Shown piece after piece: positions 13,206-22,978 of a DNA stretch of 64,000 nucleotides (position 1 is the first letter of the stretch; the number at the start of each line of letters is the position of its first letter). The stretch covers positions 62,001 to 126,000 of the forward strand of contig JAANDG010000278.1 of NCBI GenBank assembly GCA_036852015.1, written 5' to 3'. Under the pieces are notes generated by a model. It was given only the letters and a program-made list of their open reading frames with translations, ran no database searches and was not told the DNA's origin. Source of the DNA: Pelodera strongyloides (Eukaryota; Nematoda; Chromadorea; Rhabditida; Rhabditidae). The position numbers and the translations under genes are program-made.

Positions 13206-16200
13206 ATCTCTATCTCTCTCTTTCTCTCTCTCTACTTCATTCCCAAAAAGTCAAAACCATTCAAAAAGAGAGTTGAGAAAGAGAGTTAGTTTGTGGGGCT
13301 TTTCTGGGGCCCTCAGTTGTTTCAGCTTCTGGCTTCAAGAGTAGGAGTGACTCGAACTCACTCGTTTCAAATTGTATTCCCATTCAGTGAAATCCTATTC
13401 ACCAGTCGCTGACTTCAAATCGGCGCTTTTCGACTTAACTTTTTGGAAAGTTAACTTTTACTTTTACTTTGCAAAGCAATTTGAAATCTCCCTTATGGTT
13501 GACATTGGTTTATGTAACTAATTGCAGTCGTTCAGAACTTTGGTATAGGTCTTACCATAGGCTTTAGTAATGCTGGAAAGCTTCAGCCGATTGGATGATT
13601 ATCTATTCTCTAACTCCCTGGATACATTCCGACTCATGAGGCTTGTCTGTTGCTCTATACAACTTAAATTCTTCTTGATTAACAACTCTGTCCATCTCAA
13701 GCGTTTTGAACGTCTCCTCTTTGTTTTTGTTTACTGTGTTGTCGTGTCTATTAGAAGAGGGCAATTACGCAGTAACTCTGACTCTCTCTCTCTTTCTTTC
13801 TTTCCGTCTCTCTCGACATCTCGTCTCTCTTAACGTCTCTTTTTTTTCTTAACACCTACCTCTGTCTCTCTCCTTCGGCTCTCTACCTCTAACTCTCTAT
13901 CATTATGTCAATTTAAAGCTGAAACTCTCCCACACAAATCAGATAGACATGAGGAAGACGAGTTACTAGGAAAACAGTGAGGCAAGAGATGTAGATGATA
14001 AAGAGAAAGATAGAGATGGAGAGAAAAAAGAGACATAGAGAGAGAGGGAGAGAGGGAGAGAGAGAGAGAGAGAGAGAGAGAAAGAAAGAGATATAGAAAG
14101 AAACACAGACAATAAAAGAAAGAAAGAGTAAAACAGCATATCAATCATCAAAACTTCTAACACAACAGCTGCTCGCCCTCTCTATTTTGAAACTCCCTCA
14201 ACGGTGATTTTTCCATTTTTCCCGGGGAAGACGTGCCCCTCCCCATTTTCACTGTTATCAGGATATTCGATTAATTTTAATGACCCAGTTCGGTAATTAT
14301 TTATTATTTTGCTAGGACTTAGTAAACAATGAAGCTTCTTGGTTGATGTCTTATAGGAAATTCTTTGACAGTTTCCTTGTTCGCTGATTTTCCGATTTCG
14401 ATTTCGATTTTCGGTTTTCGGAATTCAGTTTGTTGGTTTTCCTTCTGTTCCCACCCAAAGCCTAAATTCGTGTTTGAAGCCTCTTCTTGTTGTTGACAAC
14501 ATTTCATCCAATTCGTTCGTGGGGGCATTTCGCCTTACTTTCTGAAACTCGTCACACAATTGTTTACCAAATGTTTTAGATTTTTATAGGTTCTCGTCTC
14601 CTTTGATTTCCGTTTTCTACTTTTATTTTCAACTACTATTCTCGTCAAATAACGAGTTTTACTCGATTTTGTATCCATTTTCAACCAAGTAAATAAACTT
14701 TGGATCAGTCGTTTATTTGAAAACACCAAACAATGGGGGACAATGACGATGCACCAGGTGAGATCATCTACAATTATTTTTCCTGAGGCCATATTCACCA
14801 CTCCGATTCCCTCGCGGAAATATTCCCTGGGGACAGAAAATAGCATTTTAATGTGAGACACACAGAGAAAAAGACGGGGAATTCCCCATAGGGAATTGAG
14901 TGGTGAATATGGCCTCTGGAAGGCGCTCTAGCTAGGGAGAACCTTACTTGGGAAGGCACTAGCTGAACTAGCTGACTTCCGAAACTGTTGTAGTGTCTGT
15001 ATCGGTGGGTATCTGAGGTCCGAGAATACAAATTATATCTTCTTTGCCTCACTACGTATTGTAATTTGCTGTATTATTTTTCGTGTGTTTGTGACAACTT
15101 GTCTCTGTTCATCTATTGTGAACCAAACACGGCGGATATTTTTGCAAACTTCTTATGTCAAGGGATTCTGTGCTTTAGCCACGCGGTATCGCTTATAGCT
15201 CGTTCTTAAACTGTTCATAATCCGGCTAAACGCCACGACGAAGCAAATATTAAAGATTCCGAGTGTAAGCGGCTTATTGTTAACTTTGCGTGATAATTCT
15301 ACGCACTCTAATCTGTAAACTAAATATAGGAAAGGTTTTTGCTTTTGAAACCCGCTTACACAAATAAATTGGGAATGAGCGACCATTAGTGTGTGTGTAT
15401 CCGTGTCAATGTTCTAGGAGATGACTAGGGATATCGGCAAACAGCGCATCAAGATAAACATATGACTTTTTTCTGGACTTGACACTTGTGTACCCTCTGT
15501 CCCACTCCCGTCTCTTCCCTCTCCCAAGTCTGTATCTCTCTCTCGACTCAATTTTTCTTGCTTCTTCTATAATATTTTCTTACCAGCCGTTCGAAGAGCC
15601 CTACGGGCTCTTCTCCGACTGGAGGTATCGGCCTTCGGCCGATTGTTACCCTAATTTAAGAAAAAAATATGAGTCTGCCCCCTTCCCTCTCTGCTTCACA
15701 CGTTATATTTATACATTAGTGGGAAAACGTATAATTATCGTTCCTGGAAACGACTAATTCTACTGTGTCATGCAAATTTAACAATTTGACACTGAAAGTT
15801 TTCTTGAGCGGAAAGATTCTCTCGTCACAACCTAGCATAGCGCAGTAGGTAGAGCGCTGGACTATGAAGGCAGAGGTGGCAGGTTCGAACCTCATCCGAG
15901 GCGAATGTTTTGTTTGTTGATTTCGAAGATATTTGAACTTTGAACTTTATGAACAGGTTTCGTTACGTTCACACAAACAAAAAAGTAAACTCTTCTCCTT
16001 TATATAATAAGATAAGATTCTGATCAAAAGATATACACGTATGCAGTATGTAATGTACTTAGGAAAACAACTTTAATGATCATACTCTGAAGAATTTCTA
16101 CCAAATTCCAGGAGCAATTGTCTTGATTGTAATTAGGTACGAGTATACACCTAGATGCTAGAGAACTTGGAAGATATACAAAAATAGAAGCAAAGAGAGA

Positions 16201-19200
16201 GAGAGAGAGGGGAGAGAGAGGGGGGAGAGAGATTCCAAGGCATAGAAAATCGCCAATCATATAAAATCGCCATGCTTCTATTTCTATGGCTTCATCTATA
16301 GTTGCCCCATGGGAATTCTAACAGAAAAAATACAGAATATGAAGAAAAATATAGATAGATTTCCCTGAAGATTTGCTGTTTCTTTGACGTTTCCTTGTTT
16401 ACGAAAAAAAGTTTATCGCATTTTCGAGTTTCCGACGGAACAGAAATTCTCGATAAAACTGTCCATGTAAACATGAGTGCATATGATAGAGACAACTGAC
16501 TCGTAAAAGTTACTTTGTAAACGAAATTGTAAACCGGGGCATTTCCGAGGTACTTCTGAGGTTTTTTATACCGTGGTTTATTCCTTCAAAAAAAAAAACT
16601 ACATACATAAAAGGAATGCATAATGCACTATAATGAAACTTACTACGTAAATACCAGTAGTTCATGGCGTATGTAGTTTATTTCCCTGAAAAATTAAGCA
16701 AAAAAATACAAAGGAAACTTTATGCATTCATAAATAATGAAGCTTAGCGCTGAGAATTGTGACTAACAAAATCAAACGGGTAGTCATGAACCTGTGATTG
16801 TATGGTAGCATTGCAGGAGAGGTGGTAGTAGAGCTTAATTATTTAGTAGGATTCTTAAATTGTCCCCAATTTTTAGATATCTGTGTTGGTTGCAATGAAG
16901 AAGTCACCAATGATAAACCAGGCTGCACAGCCATGGACAAGATCTACCACGTAGCGTGCTTCAAGTGCAAACGGTAGGAAATTATTATCATTAACAATAT
17001 ATCAAATTTATCTTACAATGAAAACATTCACGTAATGCCAAAGACAAAAAGTTCTGGTTATGAGTTCGGTGAGTAACATCAGGATCAGAGCGCGAGTTAG
17101 TCGCGGCGCAAACCGCCTGCTGCAAGCTGTGTTTGATCGAAAAACGCATATATTTCACCCAGCATGTGCTTATGGTACCCGATTCGATAGTACCGAAAAA
17201 CCTCAGGTGCTTAACTTAACTCATTAAATATAGTTTACTCGATTACGTACGCTAGTGATATTGGCGAAAGCGATGTTTTTTACGCATTTCTGATTTATGA
17301 AACCTTTCCGCTCATGTGAACAAATTTGGAAAAGTTTGGATGAAATTATGAATTTTCACATTTCATATGGCAAAACCCGTTTGTGGTGTATTTTAAGAAA
17401 ATAACGCTGATTTGGGGGAGGGTGGTGTTATTGCAGTTACATATTATATTTAGTTCGATAACTTCCTTCATAAAGTAAGAAAGATAGAAGGAAATATATT
17501 ATTTTGTTGTATGTACTTGTAATGAGTGGTGCAGGGATTCACTTTTAAGGCATTTAGTATGTTTTATTATTTCTTTTTCAGTTGTGGCAGCACACTGGCT
17601 GGAGCTTCATTTTACAACGTCGACGGAGATGCCGTTTGTGAGAGAGACTATCAGGTACATACAAACTTGTTTCGTATAAAGTGCCCTAATTTCATTATTT
17701 TACACATAATATTACGCCCGAAGACATCGAGCAATTTGTCATCTGGAACTCGTCACCTGTGCTCAGGACCTCTGCGGAACATATCATAAGCAAACCTTGT
17801 ACTCCCTTGAATAAAGGTGCACGCTCTTGAAGCGTAAAAGAAATTTAAATTTAATTTCTTAATTGAACGCCAATCACGTTTAGGAATCGCTGGAGCGTTG
17901 TACCAAGTGTGGCCAGGCCATCGCTGATAAACTTCTGCGCGCGTGCGGAGGCTGTTTCCATGTGACTTGCTTCACGTGCACCGTATGCAATATCAGCCTC
18001 GATGGGGTGAGCACATTACTTTTTATTATAAATATTTTTTTACAAAACAAAAAATCTATTTGCTTCTGTCGCCTAATGCTCAGGACAGGACCTCTGCGCT
18101 CTGCGGAACAAGCAATAAGCCAACATTGAAAGTGTATTTTCATAAAGGTTCATGAAGCGTTAAAGATTTATTATTATTATATGAACAGAATACATGAAAA
18201 GTTACAACAAATGTTTTATGTGAATGCAGATCGTGTGAGAGGTGTTGGTTGATGTAAAATGATTATTTGTTTTCAGGTTCCGTTTACGGTCGATCCAGAA
18301 AACTTGGTTTACTGCGTTCCCTGCTACCATCAGTAAGTCGTTTTTCAGTGCAAATTATGGCTTTCGTGTACAAGCAAAGGGGGCCCTGATCCCTGATAGT
18401 GAATTTGCCAAATTATTTTTACGCCGCTTTTATGTCGCCTACATGTCACCTTTTCAAGTCGGATGCCTCATAATAAATTCCTTTTAGAAAGTTCGCTCCT
18501 CGTTGTGCTGTGTGTTCAAATGCGATTGTTCCAAAGGAGGGCGAAAAGGTAACTTCTTCATTTAATGATATAAAATAATGGAGTCCGAACGACATGGATT
18601 TTTTAAAGTTACAGGCCCATCAAAGTAGACCTATATCAGACGTTCATAATGATTGTAAAGTATTTTTTTACAATATATACAAACCAAATTTCACCTACAT
18701 TCACCCCGGGAAACTTTTTCCGATGCGCTCATCGTATATTCATACCGTAAAACTTCAGATTTCAAAGCTGTATATGCAAATTTTGATCACATTCTAATCT
18801 CACGATAAATTTGCAGTCTACATGGACAGTAGTGGTTCCCGAACTTTATAAAAGCATGTTTAATTGACAAAATTTAATGAATTGAGCCCTTACAAATTTA
18901 CTTATTATTAATAACATTGTGAATATTTGAGGAAAGTGTCCGGGTGGTTGCAATGGATAAATCCTTCCACGTTGAGTGTTATCGCTGTGAGGACTGCGGA
19001 CTTCAACTCTCCAGCAAGGTTAGTGGATTTGCGGTATAAATAAAATATCACCACCGAATCCTACATATAGTATGCTGCGCAACTTAGTATTGATGACCTT
19101 GATGTTTTCGTGTTGACTACCTCGTTTTGCTAATCACAACGTTCAAACATACTCCACTGCTAAGAATCTGGTCCTAGAATTATAGTGAAGGCTGAACAAT

Positions 19201-19459
19201 TTGTCATCTGAAACGTATGATGGCATGTGCTAAGATCTAATGACAGGTCATTACAGAGCCTGGGTACTGTTTTGAACACACATTGAATAAGTTATGATGA
19301 TGCAGAAACGTATCATTTGTAAAATCTGATGTGGTAAGCTATGACGTCATTGAGATATTCTCTTTCCAGATCGAAGGCCAAGGCTGCTACCCAATCGACC
19401 AACATCTCTTCTGCAAAACGTGCAATTCCAACCGACTACGTATCGTATCCAACGCTTAA
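3237..19459 (+). CDS. zyx-1: Zyxin: proline-rich focal-adhesion protein with three LIM domains
   Basis: Zyxin docks at integrin adhesions and muscle attachment sites, where it links tension to actin assembly, and can enter the nucleus. Nineteen exons join in phase to 636 aa: 3237-3272, 3418-3487, 3761-3807, 3939-4024, 4159-4240, 4372-4488, 4577-5052, 5293-5389, 5566-5662, 8574-8665, 8882-8963, 9721-9762, 16877-16973, 17582-17654, 17884-18006, 18277-18332, 18488-18548, 18932-19018, 19370-19459. The protein starts [12 protein letters not shown], continues through a Pro/Ser/Tyr/Asn-rich region, then has LIM1 (CVGC...HVAC..C), LIM2 (CTKC...HVTC..C) and LIM3 (CAVC...HVEC..C). The C-terminus ([15 protein letters not shown]) is characteristic of zyxin. 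A 7.1-kb intron separates the proline-rich part from the LIM part. ATG 9730 ([11 protein letters not shown]) just before it could start a short LIM-only isoform. Confidence 0.93.
3290..3375 (+). repeat. Tandem repeat in first zyx-1 intron
   Basis: A unit of about 50 bases built on GTAGTTTGTAGTTTGTATC is present twice, and each copy is preceded by the sequence CCCAGCCGTGAGTAG or CACAGCCGTGAGTAG. The repeat therefore duplicates the zyx-1 exon 1 splice donor. Confidence 0.7.
7541..7978. mobile_element. TTAA MITE with AGGGAGAGGCCCACGAG ends, copy 1
   Basis: This 438-bp element lies in the zyx-1 intron between 5662 and 8574. Its ends are inverted copies (AGGGAGAGGCCCACGAGAAA) and subterminal blocks (CAGAATGTCCGGAATTTCAG and its complement) are also inverted. 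TTAA flanks it at 7537-7540 and 7979-7982. A close relative sits at 53305-53753. No transposase is encoded. Confidence 0.85.
9763..16876. other. 7.1-kb zyx-1 intron, no confirmed gene
   Basis: The largest zyx-1 intron. It holds CT/GA simple-sequence blocks (11740-11850 minus-rich GA, 12027-12120 CT, 13140-13225 CT, 14030-14095 GA, 16194-16230 GA), a poly-C tract near 10170, and a tRNA-like sequence at 15835-15906. A reading frame at about 11158-11251 is compatible in phase with the flanking exons but has a poor acceptor. No other gene is recognised. Confidence 0.6.
15835..15906 (+). repeat. tRNA-like sequence (tRNA pseudogene or SINE head)
   Basis: It has a good A box (TAGCGCAGTAGG), a perfect four-base D stem (GCGC/GCGC), a central seven-base loop with ATG in the anticodon position, and a perfect B box (GGTTCGAACC). 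The acceptor stem pairs only partly and the T stem is shifted, so a functional tRNA is doubtful. A tRNA search with a covariance model would settle it. Confidence 0.5.
17714..17837 (+). repeat. SINE family 1, 3' fragment in zyx-1 intron
   Basis: It shares the body (CGAGCAATTTGTCATCTGGA, TCAGGACCTCTGCGGAACAT) and tail (TTGAATAAAGGTGCACGCTC, TTGAAGCGTAAA) with the complete copy at 54501-54769. The tRNA-like head is absent. A more diverged piece lies at 18082-18168, and a weaker match at 19187-19305. Confidence 0.75.
18607..18825. mobile_element. Left half of a TTAA MITE
   Basis: The sequence from ACAGGCCCATCAAAGTAGAC to GATAAATTTGCAG matches the left half of the complete 389-bp element at 48485-48873. 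The right half and the second TTAA are missing, so this is a truncated copy lying in a zyx-1 intron. Confidence 0.75.
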
Positions 19460-20848
19460 TATGCTAATTAACTGTAATTAATATTCTGACGCAATCAATT
19501 AAAAACGCTTTCGATAAGTCAATTCCACTGATTTGCATGCGAACGTAGGACATCTGAATCTTACCGTACTTGAATTTGAATAGTGATTTGCGTGGGGAGT
19601 ATACTGTGGTCTGTAGTCATATTGTGCTTCAAGTCTACTGTAGTTTATCGTGTCCTATAATTATTTCATATAATAATGCCTGCCAGAGTACCGAGTGTTT
19701 CGTTTATTGCCGCTTCAAATTATTTTTTTACTTCATATTAAATTCAGATGTTTGTATTTTGTGACGGAGGTGCGTGCTTGAATGTAAAAAAAATGTTTTT
19801 ATGTATTTTATTCTTTTAAGTAAAGTGCAATGCGTTTTTGATGGTTGCCGTAGTTTACGAATAATTTCCGAACAGCTTCATTTTAGTAGTAAGTGCTAAA
19901 TTAATAATTGTTTTTTTTTTCAACTCGACAAAACATGCGACTTTTTGCGTAGAAAACAGCGTAATCTTTTTCAGTTTAATGTAAGAAAGTAACCGAGCAA
20001 TAATAAAGATATTTGAAAAAGTTTTTTTGTTTTATGCAAAGCAATCATAAAAATCAACAGATAAACTTCTTCAAATCAACACAAAATTTGCTATTTTAGC
20101 CGTGTTCCCTGTTATTTCTGGTAATGACCTACGATATGTTGACTTCTGTTTATATCTAATTGTCAGGTACCAGGAAATTCATAGCCCAGTGCTCCTCATT
20201 AAATATGCAATTACCAAAATTACCATATTCATGAAATAGGAAATTAATTCGATTTAATAGGGAAATTGTCAACTATTAGCACGGGTGGCAATTAACCATT
20301 TGGTTAATCTGGATCGCAATTTGGTACCCATAATATAATCCCGGCCATGGTGCAACTGCGCGAAATCCTGTTAGTTGGTGGTTGGTCACCATGGTACCTT
20401 GGAATGAGGGTGCACAAGTGCCCACCATTTAAATGTGATATTTTAGTTCGGCTTGGTCTGCCTTATGTTTACTAATAATAGGTTTTATTTACAAAACTTA
20501 GTCTTAGTGACCGACTTACATAATGTTTCAATTTTTCTTGCAATTATTCACGCAGTAACCACAATTATTATTTCGTTGCATATTATTACTTTACGTGTGT
20601 AGGAATTTTTTCGAAATCGAGGCACTATACTTTTTTCCAATTATGTAACTGTTAGCGTGCTTGTAATTAATAATAAACATCCTCGATCAACACTTTACAT
20701 TTCCTTGAACTCCTGTTCAATTGATCGATTCGTTTACAGTTCTGGTTGGACATCAGAATAAACTCATTGTTCCTGTTAATCATGTAGTGCAATAAAATTA
20801 TCATAATTTATTGTTTCGTATCAATTAAACATATAGTTTTCCTGGCAG
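19460..20848. other. Intergenic region between zyx-1 and the membrane-protein gene
   Basis: About 1.4 kb of AT-rich sequence. A candidate polyadenylation signal AATAAA is at 20001. No coding exon, known repeat or RNA gene was recognised. The spacing is longer than usual for a tight nematode operon, so the next gene probably has its own promoter or an unseen 5' exon. Confidence 0.5.
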
Positions 20849-20860
20849 GGTCCATATGGA

Positions 20861-22763
20861 ATGTGGTCCATCCAGGACCCGCATGACCCATGGGCCTTCC
20901 GTGACACGTGGATTGGAGAAATCAGAAATAGTTACGATGATCTGTGGATTGTGATTCCCATTGTTGGTGAGAAAGTTTGAAATTTTCTTATTTCCTGAAT
21001 TTCATCGTCATTCGTATCGTTTTTGTTATTTACCGCGGCTTCGATGCCCATCAGCATTACCATTATGTGAGGAGCATCACTACAAATCACAGTAATTACT
21101 ATTACAGTACATACTTTACAGTAATCCTGGTGCTCCTCGCGATTCTCGTGCTCACTCCACTCTTGATCCATCGGTACTGTAGGACACTATGCTGGAATGA
21201 GGTGAGCTGACGATAATACTGTACACCAGTTTATGAGTACATTCGGTGCACAACGTCAGGAAGGATTTTACAATGAAAGCGGGTGGTCACGCTGAGAGCT
21301 CTTCACTCGATCTGTCCTACCTCCTACCTCGTATTAGATCGGAAGCGGAAAACAACTGCGTCTAATCAATAATATTCCTTTCAGTCGTGGTGCAGTTGGT
21401 TTGAGAGTGTTCTCTTTGTGATGCAACAAGTTGGACGAGAGAAAGAAGACGCGAGACGCGAGAGAAGGTACATATTTTATTTTACACCATATATTTATAA
21501 ACTATAAGCACAGCAAGTTTCATGTGTATAAGAGAGTAACGTATGAAAGCAAAGCAAGAAACACGATTTGTTGGTTGGCGTGATGATCACACCTCTATGT
21601 TTGCCATATTGTCTTGCCATGCCATATGACCATATATGGCTGTTGTTCCTGACAATGGTGTAATGCCGCCTAAAACACTTTTATTCGTGCTTTTTTGAAA
21701 CAAAAGACTCAAAAAAGCTCTATACTTTCGCCAGCGTCCTTTTGTAAAAGCTACATAGCACGGTATTCAGGTATTCTTTCTCAATGGTAAACACCACCAT
21801 AGTTCGGTGTCCCACTGTATGCTGGCTGGTGATTGGCTATTGACATGTTTTGGGCTCATTGTCAGTAATTTCATACACATTTGAACTTTTGAAGCATAGT
21901 TACGGTATTGAAAACAACGAGAATAAATTGCCTAGAATCTATTTGAAAAGACAATTTTAGAACGCGCAGAGATTTGGAAGCCTCCTTCAATAATCCTCTT
22001 GACGAAATCGTCGTAACCTCTCCCGGTTCTGCACAAGGAAGTGGGCACCCGAGCAGAGGGAGGATAGCCGGGAAATATAGACCAAGGTGAGAATTTCTTT
22101 AGGGATTCTTTCCCATATGACCACCGGGAGGGGCCCGAATCTTTCCCAATATTTGCAACATATTTTCGTTCGAGGCAAAAAGCGCATACCCATGAGTCAC
22201 ATGTGTTGAAAACGTTGGCTTACTCATACAGTAAATCATCCACGATTCCAAACAAATCCTTTATTCAGAAGTTGTTCACGTTCCCGTGGTGAACCTCCAA
22301 TGATAGAGATTCCATTAGACGATCTTGACCGTAGGAAAGGCGAAACCCAATGGGAGCAGAGACGAAGACGAGGTTTGTGTCTTTTCGGACTTTTTTGCTC
22401 AAGTAATCAGTCAATCAACCACTCATTTATCCTAAACAAAAGCACAATGCTGGCAATGCAGTGTAATAAATAAATACATAAATAAATAACTAAATATTTT
22501 ACGCTACGAGATCTGAGGTGTGGTTTGCTATTACTATTAATCCTTCATAAGTGATACTTTCATTGTAATTTCCAGATAGCGAAAGGCACCATCCGAGGTT
22601 TTCGGCGGCACATCGACACATTCCAATACCACAAAGGAATTCCGGACACCTTGACCGACATCAGCTGGGCTATTCCACCAGAGCACAGAGAAGTTCGAGA
22701 TCTCGGAGTAACATTAGACGTCACTCACCCGAAGTACCCAAAATAGACCTCCGAAAAGTGTAA
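20861..22763 (+). CDS. Small single-pass membrane protein with Arg/Ser-rich cytoplasmic tail, function unknown
   Basis: Five exons join in phase to 186 aa: 20861-20966, 21122-21201, 21385-21467, 22269-22372, 22576-22763. Residues 1-30 are acidic and rich in Trp/Asp (MWSIQDPHDPW). Residues about 31-53 form one transmembrane helix (IVIPIVVILVLLAILVL), followed by a Cys/Trp cluster (RYCRTLCWN, SWCSWF). The rest is Arg/Ser/His-rich and polar, ending DLRKV. There is no cleavable signal peptide, so a type III or signal-anchor topology is likely, with the basic tail in the cytoplasm. A splice acceptor ends at 20848, just before the ATG, suggesting trans-splicing or an upstream exon. AATAAA lies at 22872. 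I do not recognise the family. Confidence 0.75.
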
Positions 22764-22978
22764 GATATCGTAATGCTAATTCCAAAGCGGGTACAACTAG
22801 TACAATTTTTCTAACTATAAGATATCATGTACAAATGTTACACTTCTACATGTTGCCTATACATTTGTAGTAATAAATGAACCTTTAATATTCAAGTGCA
22901 GGTGTCATTTTTTTATGATAAATTTATTGCCTCTCAACAAAATTGCACTCTATTAAATTACGGCACACAATAAATGCT

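Noticed and set aside
11722..14163. Long Ser/Leu/Phe- and Arg/Glu-rich reading frames on both strands
   Set aside because: They come from CT/GA dinucleotide tracts in the large zyx-1 intron and have no exon structure.
15835..15906. Functional tRNA gene with anticodon ATG
   Set aside because: A and B boxes are good but the acceptor and T stems do not pair properly, so it is listed only as tRNA-like.
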